A DNA stretch of 64,000 nt from Manis javanica (GCF_040802235.1 NC_133172.1:29841738-29905737); one strand, 5' to 3'; counted from the first letter of the stretch, positions 1 through 10,800 are shown. Notes: generated by a model not told the origin, from the sequence alone. Translations and numbers: made by a program.

Positions 1-2057
1 GAACATGTGACCACTTTTGAGAAAAGTTATAATAGATTTTTTTGAGAACCACCAGATCTTCTTGTTTAATTTATACGCTGTGGATATGTTTGTATGTTTT
101 AAAAAACATGGAGGACTCTCCATGATCTTATAAGCTGCTATGCAGATTCTATTAAAAGATCTATCTACTATTAAAGAGTAAAACATTCTTGAAGCTTTCA
201 GGGAAGACCTGTAGACTCAAGCACGTTCTCTGCTTTTTTGTATCTGGTCTTGGACACTTATGCTGAGTTATGTTCTTATTATTTTCACTGTTTGTAAGCT
301 ATTGATTGTATATAATCTTTAAACCATCCAAATATCCAGCATACATTTCCTTGTCACCACAACCCACTACTGACGCCATGAATGAAATGGCTGGTTAGAA
401 AGCCAAATGTCATCATTTCTCAATCCCTAAATGAAGAGGTAAAATGCCTGATCTCTTTCATCTCAAAGCATATTTCTGGTCAGATCTGAATATCTGTGTG
501 AAGGAAAGAGACATTTAAATTTGAAATTCTGCTTAAACTTTTAAGTTGAATTTGACTATAGCCATATTCATTCTTTGTATGTATCTCTAACAGGTCTTTT
601 GTATGCCTGGTGATATTATACTCTGCGTTGAGTTTAGACAGTTCTTTCAGCTAAATGTGAATTCTTGTGGTAGCTTTTTTCCCCTCCTGAAGATGAAAGC
701 AGAGGAATCTACCATCTGCTACCATTCTCTCAAGAATGCTTGGTAACCTAGAATTATTTTGACTTTCTGTATATTGTCTTTAAAAACTGACAGCAGCAGT
801 CTCCCCTGATGCCCCACCTTTTTAAGATACCTCGTTTACTGTGCTGGGTTTATAGACAATAAATGTGTAATGATAGACAGTTCTTAAAAAATTAAATGCA
901 AAAAAGTGCTTTTACCTCTAGTTAACTCTGATATTTTCCAGAGGGCCCCTGGAACATGTCAGAAGAATTTATTCTCATTAGAGAAAGTATTTGACTAATT
1001 TGACTTATTTTTCTGATATATATACATATATATTTACCAAGAAAGCACTGTCAAAGAGAATGATGCTAAACTTTGTTACTGAATGTTTTGTATTACAGAA
1101 ATATCAGAATTTCCTTATGTCAACTGTCTTACAGTAAGCTCTCATCAGATCTTTAACCATTGTCATTTGTAAGTCTTTTGTCATTTATAGTCACTGTTTT
1201 ATTATTCCTAAACTAGTAAAGAATTAGATTTCAGCAGAACAGGTATTAGTTACATAAGATTACATAAACTAAAGAAAATGCTTTTTGTTTCAAATGTTGC
1301 TGATAAAGTGTTTTAAGCTTGTTCTCTTAAGCTGACAACAGTTTAGTAAATGACTATCTTTATGAGCAGAATTGAAACATCCTTCTCTCTACCTGATCCC
1401 TCCAGAGTTTAAAAACTTTCAGTGACTATTTTTGTATTCCATGGCAGTATGTTTATTTGCACGAGTTCAATAAGAATCTGCTTTCTTTGTGAGAAGACTA
1501 ATTAAGAACACTGGTTATACTGCCAGGGCTTTGACTGGAATGTCATACCTGAGAGACATGTGCATGGACTCAGATGTGAACAACTTTAAGGAACTAAGAT
1601 TGACTTTATAAAGCCAACAAAGCCCCTTGGAAGAACTGGCCTGGTACCTTGCTTACAGAGTTCCCAGCAGCCTTACCAGGTGAGTAAAGAAGGTCACTTC
1701 CTCGTGTGCAGAGACCTCAAGAAGAGAGAAATTCATCCAAATCTACAGGTACTGCAGGCAAAGCCTGATAGCAAGTCTGGCTTGGCTGTCTGGCCTCAAG
1801 AGGCCTTTAAAAGCTCAATCTGAAATTCCTTACAAAAAGTTCCAGCAAAGCATATTTAAAAGAGCCTGTGTAATCAATTGCTCTTCTTGCTGCACTTGTG
1901 CAAATAATCAAGCCAGCTGTTAATTATTTTCTTAACCTGGTTACTTCTAATAAAAATGAGAGTGATTTTAGAGAGAAGTATTATTTCAATAATGCAGCCT
2001 TATCCATACTAAATCCTAATACTCAAGTTTGTCCTTTCAGAATGGAAAATCCAACTC
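1..2057. other. AT-rich intergenic DNA, no gene recognised
   Basis: Both strands are full of stops and I see no exon-like block, tRNA, microsatellite or clear repeat family. Short AT-rich runs such as the tatata cluster near 1018-1032 are the only low-complexity sequence. The part from about 1600 could belong to the degraded retroviral sequence that becomes recognisable at 2058, but I cannot show that. Confidence 0.4.
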
Positions 2058-2310
2058 CAGATGTTGCTACATAACCTAATAACACAATTAGTTTTATCTT
2101 GCCTAGAAGCCACAAAACTGCAAATAGTACTAGAAATGAAACCCAGAATAGGAGCACCAGCCTTCTGAGGCCCTCTCAACTGACCAGTGATGGAGACCTA
2201 GCTGCACCCTTTACTGCGCCCCCTTCTCAGCACAAAGCAGCCAGAGCAGTCATCGCCCCTTTTCCCTAGCAGCAGCTAGAGTCTCTATCTGTAGAGGGGA
2301 AAATGAGACA
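2058..2310 (+). mobile_element. Class I ERV env tail and polypurine tract, ERV9/W-like remnant
   Basis: A 36-codon open stretch starting at 2058 and ending at a stop at 2166 contains the string CLEATKLQIVLEMKP. This resembles the cytoplasmic tail of ERV9/W-group envelopes. About 120 bp further on, a purine run (2293-2303) is followed by TGAGACATGG at 2304, the arrangement expected for a polypurine tract and the first bases of a 3' LTR. The LTR cannot be followed far. Family assignment rests on pattern memory of the env tail only. Upstream gag, pol or SU sequence is not recognisable. Confidence 0.4.
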
Positions 2311-2401
2311 TGGACCATAGGCTTAGACAGAATAAAGTGAGAGCCTCTGAAGAAAGCAAGGCAGGACATTTGCAATCAGAGCAACGTACAGTTAATGTTC
2401 C

Positions 2402-2625
2402 CCAGATAAAGAAGAATGTTGCTTCTATGTAGATCATTCAGGAGTAGTAAAAGACTCCATAGCCAAAGTTAGAGAAGAGTTAGCTAAAAGAAAAAGAGAA
2501 AGAGAACAAAACCAAGAGTTGTTTGAGTCCTAGTTCAACTCTTAATATTAATTCTAACCTTTGGCCCCTGCATCCTAAACCACATCCTAAACCGCCTAGT
2601 GACCTTTATCAAAGAACGCATTAGC
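2402..2625 (+). pseudogene. Older plus-strand gammaretroviral env TM fragment, left part
   Basis: This is the C-terminal part of a gammaretroviral envelope transmembrane (TM) subunit on the plus strand. From 2402 the frame is open for 43 codons and carries EECCFYVDHSG, the Cys-Cys end of the CX6CC loop that pairs TM with SU, followed by a basic helix (KRKRERE) and a stop at 2531. From 2557 a second frame reads TFGPCI and then NRLVTFIKERIS, the end of the membrane span and the start of the cytoplasmic tail. The two pieces are in different frames, so the gene is broken. It stops exactly at the 5-bp duplication TTAGC (2621-2625) where the minus-strand provirus begins, and resumes at 11075. No fusion peptide, SU, gag or pol of this element is visible. 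Confidence 0.85.
2621..2625. repeat. Target-site duplication, left copy
   Basis: TTAGC immediately precedes the TGAA end of the provirus. The same five bases follow the TTCA end at 11075-11079. Confidence 0.85.
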
Positions 2626-2874
2626 TGAAAGGAAAGGAGGGACACACAGCAGCAATTCACTGGAGAATTCCGCTTTATTAGGGAAAGGTGCAGGGTTATA
2701 CAGGAAGGTGCATGAGCTGATTGAGGTGTCACTTCTACGGGGCTGGTGGCTATTGGCTAGGTGCTGGGATTGGGAGGGGGTCGAGAGGTGATTGGGCTTC
2801 AGGTGGCGCCAGCGGGAACCAAGGACCCCAAAGAGAAGCCGGAAGTTCACCATCTTACTGGTGTTGGCCCTTCA
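2626..2874 (-). repeat. 3' LTR of the minus-strand provirus
   Basis: A 249-bp LTR in reverse orientation, aligned end to end with 10821-11074. On the minus strand it has AATAAA (complement of 2674-2679). The TATATAA seen in the other LTR is altered here (TGTATAA around 2696-2702). It lacks a 4-bp CTAG present in the 5' LTR. It is short compared with the 400-500 bp usual for ERV-F/H LTRs. Confidence 0.9.
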
Positions 2875-2890
2875 TTTCCCCCTTTCTCCT
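2875..2890 (-). other. Polypurine tract of the minus-strand provirus
   Basis: On the minus strand AGGAGAAAGGGGGAAA abuts the first base of the 3' LTR. This is the plus-strand DNA primer site for reverse transcription and confirms the orientation. Confidence 0.85.
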
Positions 2891-3174
2891 CTATGGGGTT
2901 GTGGACGTTGCTTTCTCTCTGACTGCTTCCTGCTGAACGGGGATGGAGAAGGGAGTGAGGGCTTGAGGATTGGGAGGAAAGGGTTGATAGGACTCTCCAC
3001 AGTAAGGACCAGTAGATGTGGACTTCTTCAGGTTGGAAATCAATGAAGGTTCCCTGTAACCATAGGTCGAGGACCTGTTGATTCCAATGGTGCCAAGAGG
3101 ATATGGGTGCCATAAGCCAGGCGTCTGTGGCCATTGTTTCTAGGAACAGTTTCCAGTAGAAAGAGGGGTCCATC

Positions 3175-4849
3175 TCAGTGTGTGGTGAGGAGGTCACATG
3201 AGGGTGAGGGATCTTCTGTGACCAGAAGCTGGTAGTTCCTGAGTAAAAGCTGGTTGAAAGCTTGATTAGAGATTTTTCCAACTTGGGATTTGATGAACTT
3301 TATTATACAGGGTAAGAAGAGACAGGTGAGAAGAATGATTATTATGGGCCCTGCAATGGGCCAGACCCAGGTAAGGAGGGGGTTTGTTAGTATTGAAGAG
3401 AATGGGTTGGAATTGGAAGCAGAGTGGAGGCTGGAGGCAAGGTTGGTGAGTCTGGTAATGTCAGTTTCTACAATGCCAGATTCGTTGATGTAATAGCAGC
3501 ACTCTTCCGGGAGGAAGATGCAGGTGCCGCACTTCTTGACTGTAAGCAGATCTAAGGCCTGCCAGTTTTGGAGGGTGACCTTAGCTAGCAAAGTGACCTG
3601 TCTTTGGAGAGAGGCCAGGGAATCGGCAGTGGATGTCAGGGCTCCCTCAAGTTTGGCGTTGAGATCTTTAATTGCCCACAGAGAGTGACCCAAGGCTCCC
3701 CCTGAAAATCCTGCCCCAATGGCTGAGGTGGCTAGGGAAATACTGACCATAATGGGAAGGAAAGCAGCCCTTTTTCTGTGCGAGGGCAAGGGAGGTTGGA
3801 GCTCAAGGAATTCTACCCTGCTGTAAAGTGTAAGCTGTGGGATTAGGGTGATGAGAATGCAGGGTGTGCTGGAGTTGGGAGGCAGTGAGTTGAAAAGATT
3901 GCCATTACACCAAAAGAAGTGTCCCGGTTTTGCAAAAGTCTTAGAGCCAGAGGTAGGGGTGTAGATAGAGAGGCAGTGAAGTGCGCTGGAGGGGGGTGGA
4001 GTTGGGCCTACACAGTGGTGGATGGTGAGATTATCTGCGTATTCTGGTTCCCATAGGGGTATGTCTGCCAGGGGGCGGAGGGGTTGTCCTTCTGCATGGA
4101 AGGAGTAGTTGGAAATATTAAGGGCACCGCGCCCAGCAGTGGGTGCTGAAATGACGCGCACAAGAAACAATCAGCAGTGTTGAGGGTGTGGTTGAGAAAG
4201 ATGGTGGTGTCTTGAATGAGCTGTAACCAAGAGTAGGAGGAATAAGTTGAAGAGGCGCCATCAAGAGTTTGGACAATGACTTTTTCGGAATGTCCGATAT
4301 CTGATGCAACTTGAGAGATCTGGGAGTGAGAGGGAACATACTCTCGAGAGATATGAAGGGCAACGTGGGGGGTCGAGGACCCCCCCGTAGTAAACTGAGT
4401 CTGTGACTCCGGCGGCCCATCGACAGTCCCAGGGATCTGGGATTGATTAGGAGAATGAGCTGTTGGGATATTTCATGAAACGGTTGGAGGAGTACTACTG
4501 TGGGTACTGGAAGTTACCCATTTAGTGAACGGTGCAAGACCAGTAGAGACATCCCCCATAGGTGTCTGGCCATCGCCTGCAATAGGATTGTCTTTGGTCA
4601 TAGAAGAAGCAAAGGTAGGGAGAATAAAGTTAGCTCTTAGTGAACACTTCGGTGGAGGGAGGAAAGTGGAGGTGTAAAGGCTCAGAGCAGCCTTTCAGAG
4701 GGCAGTCTGATGTGGCAATGAGGGAAGTAACTTTTGTTTGATGCTGTCTCTCTGACTTTGAATCACCATAGAAAGGAGGCTGGGGTGGTGGGGAAGACAA
4801 TAGGAATGAGGAAAAAAAGCGAGAGAGCAGTAAAGGAGGAAAAAGTCAT
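3175..4849 (-). pseudogene. env: env of the minus-strand provirus, SU plus TM, broken
   Basis: Env starts at the ATG at 4849 with a hydrophobic signal peptide, meets a TGA at 4763-4765, continues through SU with another stop near 4470, and carries the SU CXXC isomerase motif CFLC at 4158-4169. Around 4120-4170 the sense frame shifts into a 331-codon open stretch (4170-3175). That stretch holds the C-terminal SU, the furin-type site HRKR (3780-3769), a hydrophobic fusion peptide, an immunosuppressive-domain-like segment (residues about 200-216), the CX6CC loop (residues 217-225), a membrane anchor (about residues 253-282) and a short tail. CXXC in SU and CX6CC in TM together indicate the gammaretroviral type with a disulfide-linked SU-TM pair. 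At least two stops and one frameshift make the full protein non-functional. The TM half alone is unusually well preserved. Confidence 0.9.
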
Positions 4850-4980
4850 GATTCGGGTATGGATGGCAAAGGGGGTGAATGGGAGATGCAGAGTTTCATG
4901 GGATCAGAGGGATGAGGCGTGGTAGAGTAGACAGCATCTTGGGCTGTATCCAAAGTACTCTGGATAGTGACTGATGGGTC

Positions 4981-5766
4981 TTAGGTGTCCAGAGAAGGTG
5001 GGTCCTGGGTATTTGATTTCAACCTGGAAATATGAATCCAAGGGATGACAGAGTTATCAGGCAGTGAGAGCTTGGTGGCCGAGGGGGTGCAGAGAATAAC
5101 TGGGTGTGGACCTTCCCATTTTGGGGTGAGAGAGGGCTGATCCTCTGGTGGCTTATAAAACACTAGTTGGCCAGGCTGTAAGACAGGAGGATTTTGGGAG
5201 GCAGATGGATCAGGAAGGAGCCAATCCTGATATTTCCACAATTCTGTGTGGAGGAGAGAGAGTAGTGGAAGGGCCATGTTGGGAGGAATTGGTCCTTTGT
5301 GGGAAGGGAGCCCCGTGGGTAGAATCTCGCAGCCGTACATGATCTCATAGGGCGACAAGAAGGAAAGATTCTTTGGGAGGGCCTGAATGCGGAGTAGAGC
5401 TAAGGGAAGTAAGCGAACCCAGTCAAGGTGTAGTTCTAGAGATAGTTTGGTCAGGATGTCCTTTAGAATCCTATTGGCTCTTTCTACTTTTCCTGAAGCT
5501 TGTGGTCGATAAGGACAATGTAAATGCCAGGGGAGCAAGAGAGACTTGGAGAGGTTCTGGATAATTTGGGCAGTGAACTCAGGGCCGTTATCTGATTGGA
5601 GGGAAGTGGGCATCCCGAACCTAGGAAAGATCTGGGTGAGGAGGATAGAGGCAACCGCCGACACTCGTTTGTTAGTGGTGGGGAAAGCTTCGACCCATCC
5701 TGAAAATGTATCTACTAACACGAGTAGGTATCTGGTACACCATACAGGGGGCATGTTAGTGAAGTC
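4981..5766 (-). pseudogene. pol: pol: integrase catalytic core and GPY/F domain
   Basis: A long open stretch encodes the integrase core. The DDX35E triad is complete in sequence: Asp at 5764-5766 (in IDFT), Asp of LQSDNGPEF (residue 55 counted from the Met at 5754) and Glu of KVERANR (residue 91), with 35 residues between the last two. The C-terminal part has the gammaretroviral GPY/F-type module around PKWEGPHPVIL, ending SRLK before the stop at 4981. The protein would join viral DNA ends to host DNA. The N-terminal zinc-binding part lies upstream in a different frame (6065-5767). The stop precedes the env ATG (4849), so pol and env do not overlap as annotated; in relatives they often do. 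Confidence 0.9.
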
Positions 5767-6065
5767 TATTTGCCAATCTGCGGTGGGGACATTACCCCTT
5801 ACTTGATGAGCTGGGAAGGGTCGGGCCTTGAGGGGGGTATTAGGGTTAGTGCGTTGGCAGATGGTGCACCTGCAGGTGATTTGGTTAAGTAGGGTTTTGT
5901 CTTCAGGAGAGAGAGAAAAAAAGATTGCAAAAAATGGATCAAGGATTGGGGGCTGGGATGGAACAGATCATGTAAGAGGCGTAAGAGAGACTCTTTGTCC
6001 TGGGAACAGAGGGTGTGTTGTGATAAGGCTAAAACTGCAAGGGCAGACGGATTGTTGTCTGGCAT
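5767..6065 (-). pseudogene. pol: pol: integrase N-terminal HHCC zinc-binding region, frameshifted
   Basis: One frame reads through LLHDLFHPSPQSLIHFL, giving the His pair of the HHCC zinc finger. The Cys pair (CTICQRTNP) is found about 60 codons on in another frame, near 5855-5880, so an indel separates the two halves. This module normally stabilises the integrase multimer. It precedes the catalytic core at 5766. Confidence 0.75.
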
Positions 6066-6079
6066 GTCTTCTGATAGGG

Positions 6080-6777
6080 CAACTGACCGGGATACTCTGT
6101 CGGCTTTGTTGTTACCTCTTGCAATGGGGGAGTCATCCTTTTGATGTGATTTTCAGTGGACTATGCCTAGTCGGTGTGGGAGTTGTGAAGCCTCTAGAAC
6201 TTTAGTAATTAAGGCTGAATTAGTTATGGAATTTCCTTTTGTGTTGAGGAGGCCTCGTTCTTTCCATACTGCCGCGTGCGACAAGAGAATGTGGAGACGT
6301 GTCCCGGGCCAGAGTGCAAGCTCTGGTGGCTACAATGAGTTCGGCCTGTTGATTGGTTGTACCAGGGGGTAGGGCTCGTGCCTCAATGACATCTTTGAGG
6401 GAGACTACTGTGTATCCTGCATAGTAGGTGCCCTCATGTTTAAAGGAGGACCCATCAGTAAACCAGATGAGGTCGGAGTGTGAGAGGGCTCCTTCGGAGA
6501 TCGTGGAGTGGCACGGAAGGAAGTTGTGAAGGGCTTCTAGGCAATCATGCAAGGGAGTATGAGGAGAGTAGGGTAGAGGAAGAAGAGTGGCCAGATTGAG
6601 GGGCTGGCAGGGGAGGAAAGAAATGTCTGGATTTTGGAGGAAAGAGGACAGTAAGGTCAGGAGTCTGGAGGGAGGGAGAGTCTGTAAACTTTTGTAGGTT
6701 AAGAGATCTTTTAGGTGATGTGGGGACAGAATGGTAAGGGGTGCCCCGAATGTTAGTTTATGAGCTTCTTTCTGCAA
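6080..6777 (-). pseudogene. pol: pol: RT connection and RNase H domain, frameshifted
   Basis: The open stretch 6777-6220 has the RNase H motif WFTDGSSF (Asp at about residue 108) and NQQAEL with the catalytic Glu at about residue 146. The frame then shifts. The terminal motif GNNKADRVSR, which supplies the last acidic residue, is recognisable near 6080-6125 in a different frame. RNase H removes the RNA template strand during reverse transcription. The first half of the stretch corresponds to the tether between RT and RNase H. Confidence 0.82.
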
Positions 6778-6779
6778 GA

Positions 6780-7171
6780 GCTGCCCAGCGACTAATGCCC
6801 ATAGGCAGGGCCCATCCCCAAACTGTGGGGTCTAATTGCTTGGAGAGATAAGCTACTGGGGCAAAGGATGGGCCATAATATTGGCCTAGGACTCCTAGAG
6901 CTTGATTGGACCTCTCATGAATGTATAATGAGAAGGGTTTCTACAAATCAGGGAAATGGAGAGCTGGAACTTCCACAACTGCTTGACGGAGCTTAATGAA
7001 GCAGTGTCGGGCTGAGGATGATAATGGATCTTCAGGGGGGCCCTTGCTGAGGTCGTATAGGGGTCTTGCCAACAGGGAGAAGTTAGGGATCCATGCTCTA
7101 AAATACCCAGCCAGGCCTAGAAAGGAATGGATTTCTGTCTTGGTTTTGGGGACGGGCAGGTCAGAGAGGAG
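6780..7171 (-). pseudogene. pol: pol: RT thumb/connection, interrupted reading frame
   Basis: This links the RT block (ending at 7172) to the RNase H block (starting at 6777). Collinear retroviral sequence is expected here, but stops and frameshifts in all minus-strand frames leave only short fragments. I infer the identity from position alone. Confidence 0.55.
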
Positions 7172-8107
7172 TCATTTTCTGTCTATGGTAATGGACTTTC
7201 TTTGTTGAGACAGAAGGAATCCAAGGTAAGTGACAGGAGGGAAAGAGATTTCAGCTTTGACTGGGGATAATCGGTAACCTCTGGAAGCTAGAAGGTTAAG
7301 TAGGGAGGCAGTGTCAAGTTGAGACTTTTCCCATGAGTGACTGCAGAGTAGAAGATCGTCTACATATTGTAATAAAGTGGACTCAGAGTGATCATGATGA
7401 AACTGTTTGAGGTCCTGAGCTAGGACCTGTCCAAAAATATGGGGACTCTCTCGGAAGCCTTGTGGCAAAACTGTCCAAGTAAGTTGTTCAAAATGTCTCG
7501 TGCATGGGTCCATCCAGGTGAAGGTGAAAAAATCTTGGGAGGAAGGGTCCAGAGGGATAGAAAAAAATGCTTCCTTGAGATCTAGGACTGAGAAGTGGGA
7601 TGCCAAGGCAGGGATCTGCGATAAAAGGGTGTATGGATTTGGAACTAAGGAATGGATAGGGACAATGGCCATGTTGATAAGGCAAAGGTCTTGGACAAAG
7701 TGGAAAGATCCCTTGATTTTTTTAACAGCTAATATGGGGGTATTAAATGGGGAGTGAGTGGGTCTGAGGTAATTTTTGTTTAAGAGATCTTGAATGATGG
7801 GTTGGAGGCCTATAAGGGCTGAAGTGGTTAGGGGGTATTGTGCCTGACAGATATACTGAGAGGGGTCACGTAATTGGATAGAGGCAGGGGGACATAGGGC
7901 CATGGAGGGGCTAGTAATGTCCCAAACTTCGGGATTTACAGGGTGTATGAGGGTGGAACTGGAGCTTTCATTGTGTAGAGGGGGGTCGTTGGCTATGAGT
8001 GCCATCAGAAAGGGAGTACTGGGTGCTGTGGGATTGGATATAGTTATGGAAACATGGAGGAGAGAAAGGATGTCCCGTCCTAGTAAAGGGATGGGACACT
8101 GGGGCAT
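7172..8107 (-). pseudogene. pol: pol: reverse transcriptase, 311 codons open
   Basis: A 311-codon open stretch starts with the end of protease (PLLGRDILS) and covers the RT fingers and palm. The first catalytic Asp is in VLDLKEAFF (residue 176), the palm motif is LPQGFRESPHIFGQ, and the active site is YVDD (residues 248-251), giving all three acidic residues. A Cys replaces the usual Arg in the FVQDLRxIN motif (FVQDLCLIN). The frame ends at 7172, in the palm/thumb. RT copies viral RNA to DNA; the LPQG and YVDD forms are typical of gammaretroviruses. It is in a different frame from the protease upstream, with an eight-base G run at 8161-8168 (C run in sense) as a likely slip site. This is the best preserved enzyme block of the provirus. 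Confidence 0.92.
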
Positions 8108-8370
8108 AACCAGGAAGGAGTGGGAGAAAGGTATGGGATTGTCTTGGATTGTGCATAAAAGGGGGGGGATTTTAATGGGAAAATCTGTTTACCTCCTACC
8201 CCGACTATAGGAGTAATGGCAGGCATGGTAGGGTCCCAGTATTCTCGCAAGACTGAGAAGGTGGCTCCTGTATCTAGGAGGAAGGAGATGGGGCGACCGT
8301 CTACTGTTAAATTAACCCTGGGCTCCTGTTTGGTGATGGAAATGGTCGGGCAAGAAGCCCCTGGGCCCCG
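8108..8370 (-). pseudogene. pro: pro: retroviral aspartic protease
   Basis: Directly after the gag stop and in the same frame, the sense strand reads to FLLDTGATFSVL; the codons of the active-site triad plus Ala (DTGA) are at 8274-8263. The flap region and the start of the C-terminal part follow, and the frame shifts near the homopolymer at 8161-8168 before the end of protease appears at the start of the RT stretch. The enzyme would act as a dimer to cleave Gag and Pol. Start is taken as the codon after the TGA at 8373-8371, because gammaretroviral Pro is made by stop-codon readthrough and has no AUG of its own. Confidence 0.88.
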
Positions 8371-9300
8371 TCAATCTTCTTCTGCCAGCCCCTCTATGGC
8401 GGGCTTAGGATGGGGGTTGTTTGTCCAGCCTCCCCTTCGGGTGGTTGGGCAATCAGACCCCCAGTGGCCCTTTTTGTGGCATCTGGGGCATGGGGTGGTA
8501 GGAGATCTGGGGGAGGGGCACGCCCTTGACCAATGTCCCTCTTTTCCGCACTTGAAACAAGCTCCTGGGGGGTGCTTGTTTGTAGAGGGGCTCCCAGGTT
8601 GTGGTTTTATCAGCTGGGCCAACATTTGGAAATTGGCCTGATCAGCCTTTTGTTTATGGCGTTCTTTCTCCTCCTCCCGGTTATGGAAGACTTTAAAGGC
8701 CACTGTTAGGATCTCAGTCTGTGGGGTAGCAGGGCCCTGTTCTAACTTTTTGAGTTAAGCTTTAATATCGGGGTAGCTTTGAGCTAGGAAGTATGTCATA
8801 AGGACATGTCTTCCTTCAGGTGTTTCTGGGTCCAGGCTGGTATGCTGTAATAGGGCTTGAGTGAGTCTGTCTAAGAACTCAGAGGGAGTTTCGTCCCTCT
8901 TTTGAATTATGCCTTGAAGCTTTTGAAAATTGACTACTTTATGAGCTGCCTTTTTCATTCCTGCTATTAAGCAGGAGGCAAAAATATCTCAAGAGCGGAC
9001 CCCCATGGCGGTGTTATAATCCCAGAGTGGGTCTTGTTCGGGGACAGCAGTGGGGCCAAGGGGGTAGGTGGGGTCAGTCCTGTGGGTTTGAGTAGCGTGA
9101 GTTTCGGCGAAGTCCCAAACTCATCTACGCTCCTCAGGGAGGAGGGTATTGGCCAGGAGCATGAAAATGTCATGATGCGTGAGGCTGTAAGACTGGAGGG
9201 TCCATTGAAACACTTTGATGTATGTCGTGGGATCAGTGGAAAAGGAACCTAGGTGTTTCTCTAGTTGGGCTAAATCTCCTCAGGAAAAAGGGACGTGAAC
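8371..9300 (-). pseudogene. gag: gag: capsid and nucleocapsid with two zinc knuckles, broken
   Basis: The capsid part (about 9300-8755) stays in one frame but has several internal stops. Its C-terminal block 8958-8755 includes KRDETPSEFLDRL, the major-homology-like segment of gammaretroviral capsid. After one more stop, 8703-8371 encodes the nucleocapsid with two CCHC knuckles: C49-X2-C-X4-H-X4-C62 and C72-X2-C-X4-H-X4-C85 within that stretch. Two knuckles match ERV-F/H rather than murine leukaemia virus, which has one. Nucleocapsid binds genomic RNA. The gag stop is TGA followed by CGG, with protease in the same frame. Confidence 0.88.
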
Positions 9301-10216
9301 GCGCACATGCCTTTGGATCCTGTTACCTCCCACAGGGGGGCGATAATTATGGGAGGCCCTCAGAACAGAGTTTGAGGGGGACTGAAGGGTTCAGGCTCAG
9401 TCTGTAGGTGGGGAAAAAGGTGATGGGGGCAAAGACACGATAATTTTGGGAAGCCCTCAGGACCGAGTCTGAGGGGGCAAAGACTTAAGAGGCTCCTGGA
9501 AGTTAGTTAGAGGGGGGCTGAAAGGGTCAGGCTCGATCTGCGGGAGGGGGGGACGTGAGGGGGACAGAGGAGGAGGGGGTGAGGTGGGGGAGGAGATTGT
9601 GGTGGAAGGAGGAGAGGAGGAGAAAGGGAGAGAGGACGGGAGGCTTCTGCGGGGGAGGAGGCAGTAGCGCTGGTGGTGGTAGAGGAAAGGGGAGGGGCTC
9701 TTGTAGGAGAAGAGAGGGGAGGGAGAGGACAGGAGGCTCCTGTGGGGGTGGAGGCAGCCCCAGCGGTGGAGGGCAGAGGTTTGTAGGAGGGGGAGGGGCC
9801 GAAGGGGGAAGCTTGTATGGCAGAGGCTCCTTGGCCGGGTCAAAGGTAATCAAAGAGGGACTGGGAGTGTGGGGAGGCGATGGAGACGGCTTGCTGGCTA
9901 GGAGAACTTGGGATGGGAAGCAGGTGTTGCAGAGGCTGGGATTTTGAGCTAGGAGGCAAAAAGCTTCGATATAGGGAATCTCCTTCCATTTTTTCAGGTG
10001 CTGGCAGTAGTTAAAAAGATCGCGAGTGATGTTAGGATCAAGAGTTCCCCTTGCCGGCCATTGGTTGTTATTGCCTAGGGGGTATGTCGGCCAATCTTGG
10101 GAGCAGTATTTACAGAGAAGTTTTGGTTTTATATCAGGCATCAGGGAGAGGGTAGCCATATGCTTAAGCAGGCATTCAAGAGGTGAACTTTCAGGGAGGG
10201 ATGAGGAGGCTCCCAT
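9301..10216 (-). pseudogene. gag: gag: matrix and proline-rich (p12-like) region
   Basis: The start is the ATG at 10216, giving MGASSS, whose Gly2 is a likely myristoylation site for membrane targeting. The matrix half includes QDWPTYPLGNN and an LAQNPSLCNTC segment. From about residue 110 the protein is dominated by proline (PPSAPPPP, LGLPPPPQEPP, ALLPPPPQKPP) up to the stop at 9527, a p12-like spacer much richer in proline than usual. The frame differs from that of the capsid block downstream, so gag carries an indel within or just after the proline-rich part. Confidence 0.88.
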
Positions 10217-10800
10217 GGCTAAAGGACAGAGAAGGAGACAAACAGGGGAAGATGAACGAAGATCCTTGGACTGAAAGCAGACCGCAAGGAGACAAAGGGC
10301 GTCCCCGATGATCCTTGGTGGTCTGCGGAAACTCGTATACGAGTCGAAATTTCTTAGGAAGTGTGGATTGTCACCCAGACTTCTCTAAGAAGGCAGAGTG
10401 CCGGAGTCACGAGGTACCTAGTACTAGGAATTTTCTGCAGACAGAACGGATTTCGGCAGACGGAACAGAAGGAGGAGGGGTGGAAAAGGGAGCGTTCTCA
10501 TCCGCAAAGGAGTCACCTCATTTATGGCTGTTGGAGGAGGGGCCTGAGGGTCAGCCGCAGCTGTGAAGGCCTGAGGCGGGGAGAGTTCCCTCCTCGTCCC
10601 CGAGCGTCAGGGCTTTGCCGGACGATCACGGTCAATGGCACTGCGATAGGTCGGGGAAGAGTGGCCCACTCCGGGGGGGAAAACTTACTTAAAGGCCAGA
10701 GAGGAGTGGTGAGTGTGATGAGCCAGTGCCAGAAAAAGAGGAGGAGGGCAAGCTGCTGCTGGTGTTGGGGGAAAGATGGGGCCCAGTTGGGGTGTCCCGT

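Noticed and set aside
4118..4420. 100-codon frame on the minus strand over env SU
   Set aside because: It is out of the SU sense frame; the env frame with CFLC and N-glycosylation motifs overlaps it.
9457..9947. Overlapping 128- to 130-codon frames beside gag
   Set aside because: They are other-frame and opposite-strand readings of the proline-rich gag sequence and are low complexity (Gly/Arg/Glu or Ser/Pro).
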